A stretch of 64,000 bases of DNA from a virus, in IMG/VR virus record IMGVR_UViG_3300025168_000033, positions 102,533 through 166,532 of that record; one strand, written 5' to 3'. The position numbers and the translations under genes are program-made. The notes under the pieces were generated by a model, which made no database searches, was not told the origin of the DNA, and worked only from the letters and a program-made list of their open reading frames with translations. Every line of letters begins with the position of its first letter. The first letter of the stretch is position 1. Positions 29,555 to 38,279 of this stretch are shown in pieces.

Positions 29555-31092
29555 TTTCGTTTTTCTTCAACTATAGTAGGACTCCAATTTCCAAATCTAT
29601 TTAAACTTGCTAAGTTTGCATCTAAAGGATTATCATGTAAAGTTTTACCTTTACCACCACCTTTAGATTTACTTAAAGATTTATTACCGGCATAAGATTT
29701 AGAACTCGGTTCAAGAACTGGTAATTTTATATTTCCATTTCCAAAGCTGAACATAGCCTGTATTCCAGATCTATCTCTAGGCATTGCTGGTTTTAATGAA
29801 CAAGTAAGTTTAAGTTTAGATGGGAATCCGTCAACTCCTATAGGACCGCCTAATTCAAATTTAGAATTTTCTAACATAAGATTTCCTACTACCATTATAG
29901 GGTACAAAGGATTTCCAATTGTTAAATGCCATTCACCTGTATCTTCACCGCTTAATAAAGCTTGAAATCCTAGAATTTCTGGTCGACCCATTTCATCTAA
30001 CGCCATACCACCTAACATATTAGCAATATTTCCACCAATATTCTTAGCCATATTTTTTACTCCTTCTATTGATGCACCTTTCCCACCTGTTAATTTTTCA
30101 AATCCCGAAGTCATACTTTTCATTGCGCTATCAACATAACCAGCTAAATCACCACTAGCAAGTTTTGAAGGATCTCCAAGAAATCCAGGAGCTTTTTTAC
30201 CTAGAAGACGATTTGCACCTCCCCAGAAATCTCCTCTGTTATAAGTTAATAAAAGAAGATTTGTTAAAAGATCTAGCATCGCAGCTCTAGGATTTACACC
30301 ATCAATAGATTTTAATTCATATTCAAATATAAGCTCAAATGATTGCTCATGCTCTAGTCCACGATCTCTAATATGTAAATTATCTACAACATCTATAGGA
30401 CCATATACCGTATTAGTATATGTTGCTACTGGATCAAATGACATTGCATCATCGCCTTTAGCGGCCTGTGAAGATTGTGATTTTGATGTAGCTGTTATTG
30501 CAGTTTTAGCTCTTTTACCCATTTTAGTAGAGAACAAGGATCCACTTCCAAATCCTTTAGATGAATCTGCAGTTTTTGTATCAATCTTGGATTCAATTTT
30601 CTTATATTTTAATTTAACACTAAAACCAAGTAATGATTCCATTGTATTTTTTTCGCCAGTCATATATCCTACAGCTCGAGCAACATCTGGCATGCTACCA
30701 TAACTATCAGGACTCCAGATATTATCACCGACAGGCGATCCAAATCTTCTTAATGTAATCATCCAGTGATTTGGAATTTCACCAAAATCTGAACAATATG
30801 CAAAATCAGAATATTCATATTCTATAGCCCCTAAATCAAGGTTGCATAATGTATTAGTTGTAGGATTTTTAAATCGAGTTCTAGCATTACCATCACCCCA
30901 ATCACTTTCTTCAAAGCTTGAACCTTTATTTTCAAGATATCCAGGACCAGATGAGAATAGATTGTATCTACTAAAAATTGAATGATAGCCAGTAACACTT
31001 TCAGAATCACCAGTATATTTAATAGATGCACTTCCTTGAGATGCTAAATTACCTATTCTATTATCATTAGACTCGTTCTGACTATCCGACAT
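29542..31092 (-). CDS. tail/baseplate protein of unknown type
   Basis: A 516-aa protein with Ser/Asn/Gly-rich N-terminus, a central segment WMITLRRFGSPVGDNIWSPD and a Gly/Lys-rich stretch around 290-345. The C-terminal region ends LKLTCSLKPAMPRDRSGIQA and a basic linker. The pattern of long loops and strands and the position just upstream of the gp53-like and hub genes indicate a tail-tip or baseplate component. No family recognised. Confidence 0.65.
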   Translation of the reverse strand: MSDSQNESNDNRIGNLASQGSASIKYTGDSESVTGYHSIFSRYNLFSSGPGYLENKGSSFEESDWGDGNARTRFKNPTTNTLCNLDLGAIEYEYSDFAYCSDFGEIPNHWMITLRRFGSPVGDNIWSPDSYGSMPDVARAVGYMTGEKNTMESLLGFSVKLKYKKIESKIDTKTADSSKGFGSGSLFSTKMGKRAKTAITATSKSQSSQAAKGDDAMSFDPVATYTNTVYGPIDVVDNLHIRDRGLEHEQSFELIFEYELKSIDGVNPRAAMLDLLTNLLLLTYNRGDFWGGANRLLGKKAPGFLGDPSKLASGDLAGYVDSAMKSMTSGFEKLTGGKGASIEGVKNMAKNIGGNIANMLGGMALDEMGRPEILGFQALLSGEDTGEWHLTIGNPLYPIMVVGNLMLENSKFELGGPIGVDGFPSKLKLTCSLKPAMPRDRSGIQAMFSFGNGNIKLPVLEPSSKSYAGNKSLSKSKGGGKGKTLHDNPLDANLASLNRFGNWSPTIVEEKRKWNA

Positions 31093-31118
31093 AAATAAAC
31101 ATTTATTTTATATATCAA

Positions 31119-31679
31119 CTAGAATCTTTCGATAAAGTTATTCCAGTCCGAGTCAGTCTTTGCGACCATGTCGGATATCATACGTTTTAATCTTGCAAAG
31201 AATTCATTTTTTGTTGGAACTTTATACTTTCCAGAATAGAAAGATCGTACAGATTTTCCTTTTATAGAGTTGAAATCTCTTTCAATTAAATAATCCTGAA
31301 TCTTATTAAATCTAATATTCATTTCTGCTTTTGTAGGAACACAGCTTATGCTATCTACAACAACATAAAATTGTTTCTCATTATTATGAATATAGTCCAG
31401 TATTTCTTCTGTAGTTTTAGGCTTGAAATTAGAACTAAATTCAAGCTTTCTTTTTCTTGAATCTAATCCAGTTTTGAAACTCATATTCATGAAATAGTTT
31501 TTCAAAAAGAATACCGTATCGTAAAAATAAATTATCTTTACAAGATATTGTGGATTAGATTCATCGAACTTAACGTCTTTAATAACGACTTTTGCTGGAA
31601 TCAAAATATTAGGATATGATCCTGAACTTAATAATGCATGACCTATACCGCCTTTACGAATAAGATCGTGCTTAATCAT
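31119..31679 (-). CDS. conserved-type protein in tail operon, unknown function
   Basis: A 186-aa basic protein, MIKHDLIRKGGIGHALLSSG and onward. It is alpha/beta with a C-terminal helical part (FFARLKRMISDMVAKTDSDW). It overlaps the upstream gene by 4 nt, showing coupling. T4-type phages place baseplate-hub assembly genes in this region, but I see nothing that identifies it as one. Confidence 0.6.
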   Translation of the reverse strand: MIKHDLIRKGGIGHALLSSGSYPNILIPAKVVIKDVKFDESNPQYLVKIIYFYDTVFFLKNYFMNMSFKTGLDSRKRKLEFSSNFKPKTTEEILDYIHNNEKQFYVVVDSISCVPTKAEMNIRFNKIQDYLIERDFNSIKGKSVRSFYSGKYKVPTKNEFFARLKRMISDMVAKTDSDWNNFIERF

Positions 31680-32083
31680 TTTATAATTATTATTTCGTTA
31701 AAATTATCTTTGATGTCATCAATATATACGCTCTCATGTAAAATTAAATTCAATTCTACTTTATCAAAATATGCGCCTAATACTAGCTTCATGGATGATA
31801 TAATATCACTGTTAATTTCATCAACCTTATAGAATATTGATTCTATTTTTTGTGAATTAATTGACTTTTTTATTCTTGTAATAATGAAGAATTTTAAAAT
31901 ATCCTGAGTAGGTTTATTTTTATAGATGTCATTATTTTCTAGCTTTACAATTATTTCATTATGATTTATGATATCTATTTTAGGACTTTTCTTATAGAAC
32001 TTTCTAAAGTCCGCATCATCACATAAAACCAGATTAAATTCCTTTTTCATTTTTTTCTGGCTTTTAAATCTTCTCGCATCCAC
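31676..32083 (-). CDS. small protein in tail operon, unknown function
   Basis: A 135-aa protein beginning MDARRFKSQKKMKKEFNLVL. It has a basic N-terminus followed by alternating strands and helices (FFIITRIKKSINSQKIESIF) and many Ile, Lys and Asp. The N-terminal codons overlap the upstream gene by 37 nt; the internal Met of MKKEFNLVL is an alternative start that would remove the overlap. It overlaps the following gene by 4 nt. Not recognised. Confidence 0.58.
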   Translation of the reverse strand: MDARRFKSQKKMKKEFNLVLCDDADFRKFYKKSPKIDIINHNEIIVKLENNDIYKNKPTQDILKFFIITRIKKSINSQKIESIFYKVDEINSDIISSMKLVLGAYFDKVELNLILHESVYIDDIKDNFNEIIIIK

Positions 32084-32385
32084 TTAAGATCGAGACTTAA
32101 TAATTTAATTTCAGCTTTTAATTCCTCGTCGGTCAATTCATAATTTTCACCATATTGAGTAGTAAATGATAGTCGTCTTCTTGAATTTTTACTTCCTAAA
32201 TCTATGCCTAAATCTTCACATAATTCATACATAAATAAATTAGTTTCTTCAAAATCTGTTGCAGCATCATCATTAAGATTATGCACAATTTTAGTTTCAA
32301 GAGCTTCACCAGCGCCATTTGAATTATCGTCAGTAATAGTTTTTATTACGCCGTTTGAGGCTATTTCAAGAATTATTTTATACAT
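32047..32385 (-). CDS. small acidic protein upstream of tail genes
   Basis: A 112-aa acidic protein, MYKIILEIASNGVIKTITDD and onward. It has a central helix (ETNLFMYELCEDLGIDLGSK) and a charged C-terminus (EELKAEIKLLSLDLKWMRED). The ATG overlaps the stop of the upstream zinc-ribbon gene (ATGTATAA arrangement). No known family seen; role inferred only from the operon. Confidence 0.6.
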   Translation of the reverse strand: MYKIILEIASNGVIKTITDDNSNGAGEALETKIVHNLNDDAATDFEETNLFMYELCEDLGIDLGSKNSRRRLSFTTQYGENYELTDEELKAEIKLLSLDLKWMREDLKARKK

Positions 32386-32536
32386 CTTCGTCGTCTATAT
32401 CTTCTATGTGATCGAATGCTTGTAAAAAATTAGAAACACATGCCGAACAAATTACTTGAGCTGCATCATGACCTACATTATTTACTATAGAATTACATTC
32501 TCTACATTTAAGTGATTTGCTATTATTGTTCATCAT
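32378..32536 (-). CDS. small zinc-ribbon-like protein
   Basis: A 52-aa protein with two CxxC pairs: LKCRECNSIV and VICSACVSNF, separated by 15 residues. This spacing fits a single zinc ribbon. The C-terminus is acidic (HIEDIDDEDV). It overlaps the gene before it by 14 nt and the gene after it by 8 nt. Small zinc ribbons in phages often bind RNA polymerase or nucleic acid, but the target here is unknown. The start could be either of two adjacent ATGs. Confidence 0.7.
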   Translation of the reverse strand: MMNNNSKSLKCRECNSIVNNVGHDAAQVICSACVSNFLQAFDHIEDIDDEDV

Positions 32537-32696
32537 TTCTTAATTGATCTTGTTGATTTTGTCTATGAATTTCTTTACCTCTTTTAATAGAATCCTTTTT
32601 AAATTCAGCATAAGATGCAGAATCCATTTTCTTTAAGATTTTTTCATAAGCTCTTCGCTGCTTACGAGATTGACTTTGTGGTGATCGTTTACTCAT
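32523..32696 (-). CDS. small basic helical protein
   Basis: A 57-aa protein, MSKRSPQSQSRKQRRAYEKI and onward. It is very basic, rich in Gln/Arg/Lys, and ends in NQQDQLRNDEQ. It is likely one or two long helices. Its stop overlaps the zinc-ribbon gene downstream. Could bind nucleic acid or serve in virion assembly; not recognised. Confidence 0.62.
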   Translation of the reverse strand: MSKRSPQSQSRKQRRAYEKILKKMDSASYAEFKKDSIKRGKEIHRQNQQDQLRNDEQ

Positions 32697-32702
32697 TTTA
32701 AT

Positions 32703-33371
32703 TTAGGATTTAGATTGTTTATATCGATTCTTTATTGTCTTTACCATTTCATCCATTAGCATTCTAATAATTGTTTTCTTATCCATTTTATCAAATACTA
32801 ATTCTGTAATTTCTTTAGCTACGTCCGAATCAGGAAATGATGCATTTAAAACATCATAAATTGCTTTCTGTGGAAGGTCTATAGTAACATTACAGGAAAC
32901 TTTTACAGAGTCAATTGATTTATTGGATTCTAAAACTAATCCAACTGGCGATTTTGTTTTTACTGATTTATTTACCTTTGGTTCCGTTGTTATTTTAGGA
33001 GTATCTAATGCATCCGAATATTCATTTCTTAATTCTGGTATTTGTTCTGGTGTTTTAGATATTACTGGTTCAACTGCGAGTCCTTTGATAAGATTAGCAT
33101 TTCTTGTCTGTATTTCTGCCGTATTGTCTGGGCCTGCTGAAATAGGGGTCATGCTTTCTTGTAAAGCACTAAGATTACAACGCCTACCACTTTTAAAAAT
33201 AGCAAAGCCGTTTTTAACTTCTATTAATTCTTCTACCCATCCAGAATTTTCTGTTTTGACCCATTCATATTTTGAACCAGGAAAAAAACTAAAATCTTTA
33301 GGTTGACTGGGTATATTGCCATTTTCATCCGCAGCCAGTTGTGGCTTTCCAAACATTGGATTTGAACTCAT
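32703..33371 (-). CDS. protein of unknown function with helical C-terminal domain
   Basis: A 222-aa protein. Residues 25-75 resemble a small beta barrel (SFFPGSKYEWVKTENSGWVE, NGFAIFKSGRRCNLSALQES). Residues 80-150 are Pro/Thr/Lys-rich and likely disordered. Residues 155-215 form a helical domain (FDKMDKKTIIRMLMDEMVKT). It is the first gene after the fibre block and 6 nt upstream of the basic protein. Not recognised. Confidence 0.58.
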   Translation of the reverse strand: MSSNPMFGKPQLAADENGNIPSQPKDFSFFPGSKYEWVKTENSGWVEELIEVKNGFAIFKSGRRCNLSALQESMTPISAGPDNTAEIQTRNANLIKGLAVEPVISKTPEQIPELRNEYSDALDTPKITTEPKVNKSVKTKSPVGLVLESNKSIDSVKVSCNVTIDLPQKAIYDVLNASFPDSDVAKEITELVFDKMDKKTIIRMLMDEMVKTIKNRYKQSKS

Positions 33372-33420
33372 AAGTATGTATTTATTAATTTATATACTAC
33401 AGAAATTTGAATGTTTCAAA

Positions 33421-34491
33421 TTAAGTTATTATTATTCTTCTTTGAGCTACTGCAGCAGTAACAGTCCCATTTAAGGTAACATTTAAAGTAGTTGCACCAG
33501 TTGATGCAATAGTTAATGTTTCACTATTATAATCTGCTACAGATAGACTAGATTTTAATCTTATATAAACTGTTCTTGGCTCTGATGTAAGATCAGTGCC
33601 GGTTCTTCCTATTGATGCGGTGTTATTAAATCCACTTCCACTTGATAATGATATTTCATAATTAGTAGGCGCGCTTAATTGTGCATTTGCAGTTAAGTCA
33701 TCTCCGGATACGGTAAATGTTAATTCATTACTTGGTCCGTTTCCTTCCACATAAGTAAATCCGCTTACAGTATTTGTTGAAACCGTTAATGTTGGAGTTG
33801 CACTAGATGCTGCTAATATTTCCCAAGTATAGTTCGTTATTTTCTTATTATTAGCACCTGTCTTAGCTGAAACGACTATAGATCCAGCAGGAAGAACGTT
33901 AGTAGCACAAGCTACCATATAATAAGCAGCATTTAGTTGACCTTCTTTATAAGCAGATACAGTAGTTCCATTTATAGTACTTATTGCTCCATTTGGATTT
34001 TGACCATTACTTTGAGTAAAACCAGCTAATTGCATCAACGATCCTGCAGTAACTCCCGTCCGTGTTCTGGTATGTGTATTAGCTATTAAACCACCACCTT
34101 CAGCTGCAGTTGAATTAGATACCACTCCTATTCCTGATGCTCCAGTAAAAGACTGAACTACAGCAATTACTGGACTATTTACAGTTGATGTATGTGTTAT
34201 AACAATGTTATTATTCCCAGTAGAAGGATTCTTCAAAAAGTAAGATCTATGTCGATTTTGTCCTGAAGTAAAGTTCTGTATAGCACCTGAGTTAGAGGTA
34301 GAAGCTGTCATCGATACTCCATCATAGGTCACACTTTGAATATTTTCACCGGATGACATTGCTATTGAAATAACTAAAAGTCTGTCGTCTCCAGTATTTT
34401 GGTTATGATTAAATGTTTTACTAGCTGCAGTGTTCCAACTACCCGCTGAAGTATATCTATTATATGTAGTAGTCCCTCTTGCTATTGCCAT
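33421..34491 (-). CDS. adhesin-like tail fibre protein with Bacteroidota-type Ig-like domain
   Basis: A 356-aa protein. Residues 1-220 form a beta-rich, lectin-like domain (DDRLLVISIAMSSGENIQSV; SYFLKNPSTGNNNIVITHTS). Residues ~232-345 form an Ig-like domain with the motif order NELTFTVSGDDLTANAQLSA, NYEISLSSGSGFNNTASIG, TVYIRLKSSLSVADYNSETL, TIASTGA and LNVTLNGTV. This pattern is common in secreted Bacteroidota proteins. The phage probably borrowed a host-surface type domain for receptor binding. It is the last gene of the fibre block. Confidence 0.75.
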   Translation of the reverse strand: MAIARGTTTYNRYTSAGSWNTAASKTFNHNQNTGDDRLLVISIAMSSGENIQSVTYDGVSMTASTSNSGAIQNFTSGQNRHRSYFLKNPSTGNNNIVITHTSTVNSPVIAVVQSFTGASGIGVVSNSTAAEGGGLIANTHTRTRTGVTAGSLMQLAGFTQSNGQNPNGAISTINGTTVSAYKEGQLNAAYYMVACATNVLPAGSIVVSAKTGANNKKITNYTWEILAASSATPTLTVSTNTVSGFTYVEGNGPSNELTFTVSGDDLTANAQLSAPTNYEISLSSGSGFNNTASIGRTGTDLTSEPRTVYIRLKSSLSVADYNSETLTIASTGATTLNVTLNGTVTAAVAQRRIIIT

Positions 34492-34492
34492 C

Positions 34493-34768
34493 TTATAGTT
34501 GGTTTATATTAGTTATATTTGGATATAGATTGTCATCGTGGGTAGTAGTTTCTCTAGCTTCATAAACTATATTATGCACTTCAAAAAACCCGATATATGT
34601 AATTTCTCTAGCATCAAGCTTAGTTAAATTTTCACCAATAAACTTTCCTAGCTTAGAGTCATAATCTTCATTTATACTCTTAATTATAGCAGGGTCTGTA
34701 GTTTGTCCTATAGGAGTTTGAATAAAGCCTTCTTCATGACCTTCTATTTTGCTTATAATTGTTATCAT
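34493..34768 (-). CDS. small protein between fibre genes
   Basis: A 91-aa protein, MITIISKIEGHEEGFIQTPI and onward, with acidic character (pairs such as NEDYDSKLGKF) and no TM or Cys. It starts 1-2 nt before the adhesin gene ends its leader, so it is co-translated with it. It may be a fibre assembly chaperone; this is only suggested by location. Confidence 0.58.
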   Translation of the reverse strand: MITIISKIEGHEEGFIQTPIGQTTDPAIIKSINEDYDSKLGKFIGENLTKLDAREITYIGFFEVHNIVYEARETTTHDDNLYPNITNINQL

Positions 34769-34817
34769 TCTAGATATTATTTTTATTTATTAATTTTAAA
34801 TGCATTGTATATTTATT

Positions 34818-36434
34818 TTAATCTTCCGTGTATAATATATTTATAGTCACTGTTTGTGCAGAAGCTGCTTCTGGTATAGATAAAAATATCCATTTATCAG
34901 CAGGTATGTCAGGATCTGTAGCAAAATTTACATCTGCTTCAGTTACAGCAGTTAATGTTTCAACCGTTCCTATTGCATAACCAGAACTAAGAGCCATATC
35001 AGGTGACCAATATAATCGAACATCAACATCCCCAGAACTCGTTAAGGCGCCTTTAACTTGTGTAATTGTTATTGCTACGTCTGTTCTAAATATAGGAATC
35101 CAATCATCGGCTACAGGAGCTTCTAATGTTATTGTTTTAGTCAAGCTAGGTCCTATCATTGCTCTTACTTGAGTAACCGTTAAGTCAGCTGGAGCCGCAG
35201 CACTACCAGTATTATTACCTTTAATTCTATATGCAGGCATATTTGCCGACATAGCATTTGTAATACTACCAGAAGCTGGTGTTCCACCGGCTAATAAATC
35301 AACCTTCACAGTTCGAGTTTTATGGAACCATAAATTAGTACCGTTAAACCACATTTCACCCGGTAGTATAGGATTATTCGTTGCACTCTGCACACCGCCA
35401 TTATCTTCTCGATCTTCACTAGTAAATAATGATAACTGTGATCGGTATTTATCACCTGTTGCAAGATTCAACCAACTACTACCATGCCATCCATAAGTTG
35501 TTCCACCAGTAGATTGACCCGGTAATAATGAATTGCCGCTATTATTTTGTCCACCGATTTTTATGTATCCACCAAAACCTCCAGTATCATGCTCACCATA
35601 AGCTCTCAAATATGCAAATGAGTCGTTAGTACCAATAAAAGTATCAAAGTCAGCAAGAGCACCCTTATTAATAAAATACCATGCGTCATCGGTATTAGGA
35701 GAAGCAGCATCCGAGTTAGACCATGCTTCAGTAAATGAAATATTATTAACTTTATTGTTAATTCCTGTTGATCCTATTTCTATTTTTGTATTAGTATTTG
35801 TTGAATTTATTATGTCACCAGGAGTTGTAATATCACCAGTAGTATCCGCTATAGTTATTAATGAATCCTGTATAAGTCCGCCAGTAGTAGAATCATATCT
35901 TGCAATAGCATTATCCGTAGAACTTGCAGGTCCTTCAACAAATCCAAGTATTGTTTTTGCTTGAGCCTTAGTAAGATCTATAGGATTTCCACTAGATATA
36001 GCACCTTTAATAGTATTTGCCGCCATTATTGCAAGCTTACTATTATTGACATTACTTGCGGCTATTTTACTTACAGTTACATTTGCATCTAATATTTTTA
36101 TTGTTGTAATTGCATCATTTGCAATAGTAATTGCACCAGTATTACTAATTGTAGCATCACCACTTAATGTTCTTGCGGTTGCAACATTACTTCCATTACC
36201 TACAAGTATTTGCGCACTATTTAATACTGATGACAATCCGGTTCCGAGTTCAGTCCATATGGCATTTGATGTAGTAGAATCAACACAAACATATACCTTG
36301 TTAGCATTAATATCTATCCAACGTGAACCTACTGAATATCCAGCAGAATCGTCATCTGATGCACCTGGATTTCCAGTGGCTGAGAAATTATTTCCCTTTA
36401 TTTTTGCAGCATTTATATTTGGTGTAGCACTCAT
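34818..36434 (-). CDS. tail fibre protein
   Basis: A 538-aa protein with a fibre-type N-terminus (DDSAGYSVGSRWIDINANKV followed by YVCVDSTTSNAIWTELG). Next comes a long repetitive stretch of Asn/Thr/Ser/Ile-rich short repeats (SGDATISNTGAITIANDAIT), typical of trimeric fibres. The C-terminus is beta-rich. The N-terminal repeat type SGDATITNAG is shared with the 320-aa fibre protein at 38280-39242, suggesting recombination between fibre genes. Its start overlaps the stop of the 60-aa gene by 4 nt. Confidence 0.8.
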   Translation of the reverse strand: MSATPNINAAKIKGNNFSATGNPGASDDDSAGYSVGSRWIDINANKVYVCVDSTTSNAIWTELGTGLSSVLNSAQILVGNGSNVATARTLSGDATISNTGAITIANDAITTIKILDANVTVSKIAASNVNNSKLAIMAANTIKGAISSGNPIDLTKAQAKTILGFVEGPASSTDNAIARYDSTTGGLIQDSLITIADTTGDITTPGDIINSTNTNTKIEIGSTGINNKVNNISFTEAWSNSDAASPNTDDAWYFINKGALADFDTFIGTNDSFAYLRAYGEHDTGGFGGYIKIGGQNNSGNSLLPGQSTGGTTYGWHGSSWLNLATGDKYRSQLSLFTSEDREDNGGVQSATNNPILPGEMWFNGTNLWFHKTRTVKVDLLAGGTPASGSITNAMSANMPAYRIKGNNTGSAAAPADLTVTQVRAMIGPSLTKTITLEAPVADDWIPIFRTDVAITITQVKGALTSSGDVDVRLYWSPDMALSSGYAIGTVETLTAVTEADVNFATDPDIPADKWIFLSIPEAASAQTVTINILYTED

Positions 36435-36613
36435 ATCGTATTATTTTCTTTTAGTATTTCTAGCCATTCGGTATATTCTGCAGGTGGTTCATCACTCCAA
36501 TACCAACCATTTTTTTCAATCTTATTATCTTTTGTGATAATCGTTCCGTCTGGAAATCCCACTCTGCCTGCTGAATTCCATTTATCATTTTCTTCGTTGT
36601 ATATATAGAACAT
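36431..36613 (-). CDS. small fibre-associated protein
   Basis: A 60-aa protein, MFYIYNEENDKWNSAGRVGF and onward, with aromatic-rich motif NGWYWSDEPPAEYTEWLE. The ending overlaps the next fibre gene by 4 nt (ATGA), showing translational coupling. Aromatic, acidic small proteins of this kind often lie beside phage fibre genes as caps or assembly factors. Function inferred from context. Confidence 0.68.
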   Translation of the reverse strand: MFYIYNEENDKWNSAGRVGFPDGTIITKDNKIEKNGWYWSDEPPAEYTEWLEILKENNTI

Positions 36614-36632
36614 AATTTTAGTTTTTATTTTA

Positions 36633-38264
36633 TTATGTAATTGCTACCGTCCATCCTCTTGCTGTTGCTATTGCTATCTCTGCACTTGTAACTGCAGCGG
36701 ATCCTGGATTGTTTTGAACATTTATTGTCTGAGCACCATTTGCTGTACCTAAATTATTAAAAATAACTACAATCTGTGCTCGTTCTAAGTTACAATATCT
36801 ATATGAATGCCCTACAGTTAGGTTGGTTATTAATACTTCTTGTAAAGAATTGGCACCTTGAAACCAATTTCCGCAACTTGTTATATTGGAACCGTCCCAT
36901 GCAGGTATTTTTACCAGACTCTGCATACCGTCAAAGCAAGTATTAAAAGTTGTAGTAGTTGTATTAATTACAATATTAGGCAGTTCTTCTAGTGAAACAC
37001 TAGAATTAAATCCTCTAATTATTGAAGTTGGGGGTGTGCCATTAAAGTTTCCCCACTTTTTTAACTGACTAGCACCTTGCGAAAAATAGGTCATACCTCC
37101 TGAACCTAATTGTGCAGGACTTTTTCTAAGACCGCTATATATAAACATATAGCTCATATTGGTTGAACTGCTAAAATCAAATGCGCTTAAATCATCTATC
37201 CTATATGTGTTCCTAAACATCATTTGAGTATTAGTTGCATTAGAACAGTCAAATACTTTTACTTCTTCTAAATTAATGCACTTATCAAACATATGACTAG
37301 TATTTGTTAAGTTATTTGGGAATGTTGCATTGCAGCTTATTAGATTTGTACAATCAGAAAACATATTATTAACAGTCGTTGCATTTGAACAGTCTAAATT
37401 AAAGTCTCCTCCCCACTTATTTCCTGAAAATACAGAATTAAAGTTTTGAATATTAGAACAACTTGCAATCGGACAAACCATTAGCCTAGTACAAGTAAAA
37501 AACATGAATTGAATGCTAGTAAGGTTAGGAGCATCAGCATCCAGACTCCAAGGTTCTATGTATTCTATAGCGTAGCAATTATAAAACATGTCCCTAACTT
37601 CTGTAGCACTAGATAAATCTAATTTTGGAACTTCTAATAATAATTGACATTGACGAAAACACCTATAAAAATTAGTAACATTAGAAGTATCTATTCCAAC
37701 TACCCTTTGTAATCTGTAACTTACATAAAATGCTTGCGACATGTTTGTAACATTACAAGTTCCCACAAATTCAAATTGCTCTAATCCTTTATTATTATAA
37801 AAACTGTTACTTAAGGATGTGACATTAGAACTTGCCATTTTACAATCAATGATATTCATATTTCCCGTTCCATCATAATCATCAGCTGGATTCAGCAAGT
37901 TACCCATAACAAAGGAAGTAAGGTTTTGCCCAGATTGAGGTGTTAATGTAACTATTGCCTGTCTATATCCTTCAGTAGTTTGTGTTGTTGCTGAAATATG
38001 TGTAAAGTCAATGGAATAGTCAGCGTTTGCTCCAGAAGAATAGTTTACTGAACCCTGTCCATCACCCCAATCAACAGTATAATCACCTGCCGCTTGTAAT
38101 CTTATGTGATTGCCAAACTTTTCATATATCTTAACTAGTAGATAAACTTTTTGATCACCATTAGATAATGCAGGTAAATCTAAATATTCAGGATTCCGAA
38201 TATACTTTCTGTAGGACTTTTTACCTCCTAACATTCTTCCGCTACTTACTATTATATTTGCCAT
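36633..38264 (-). CDS. tail fibre with BspA/DUF285-type leucine-rich-like repeats
   Basis: A 543-aa protein. Residues ~140-430 carry repeats of about 23-25 residues with the core N-x-x-x-M-F-x-x-C/S/T-x-x-L (for example ATEVRDMFYNCYAIEYIEPW, ATTVNNMFSDCTNLISCNAT, TSHMFDKCINLEEVKVFDCS, STNMSYMFIYSG). This is the DUF285/BspA-like family, which forms LRR-like solenoids in surface proteins. An N-terminal beta domain (residues 30-130) precedes it. In the fibre block this is a likely receptor-binding protein. Confidence 0.85.
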   Translation of the reverse strand: MANIIVSSGRMLGGKKSYRKYIRNPEYLDLPALSNGDQKVYLLVKIYEKFGNHIRLQAAGDYTVDWGDGQGSVNYSSGANADYSIDFTHISATTQTTEGYRQAIVTLTPQSGQNLTSFVMGNLLNPADDYDGTGNMNIIDCKMASSNVTSLSNSFYNNKGLEQFEFVGTCNVTNMSQAFYVSYRLQRVVGIDTSNVTNFYRCFRQCQLLLEVPKLDLSSATEVRDMFYNCYAIEYIEPWSLDADAPNLTSIQFMFFTCTRLMVCPIASCSNIQNFNSVFSGNKWGGDFNLDCSNATTVNNMFSDCTNLISCNATFPNNLTNTSHMFDKCINLEEVKVFDCSNATNTQMMFRNTYRIDDLSAFDFSSSTNMSYMFIYSGLRKSPAQLGSGGMTYFSQGASQLKKWGNFNGTPPTSIIRGFNSSVSLEELPNIVINTTTTTFNTCFDGMQSLVKIPAWDGSNITSCGNWFQGANSLQEVLITNLTVGHSYRYCNLERAQIVVIFNNLGTANGAQTINVQNNPGSAAVTSAEIAIATARGWTVAIT

Positions 38265-38279
38265 AATTTATGTTATTTA

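Noticed and set aside
36046-36537. 163-codon open frame on the plus strand
   Set aside because: It lies opposite the 538-aa fibre gene and its low-complexity Ile/Ala/Val/Pro content mirrors the fibre codons. No promoter or homology; other plus-strand frames (21230-21577, 52576-53007, 53742-54065) are rejected for the same reason.
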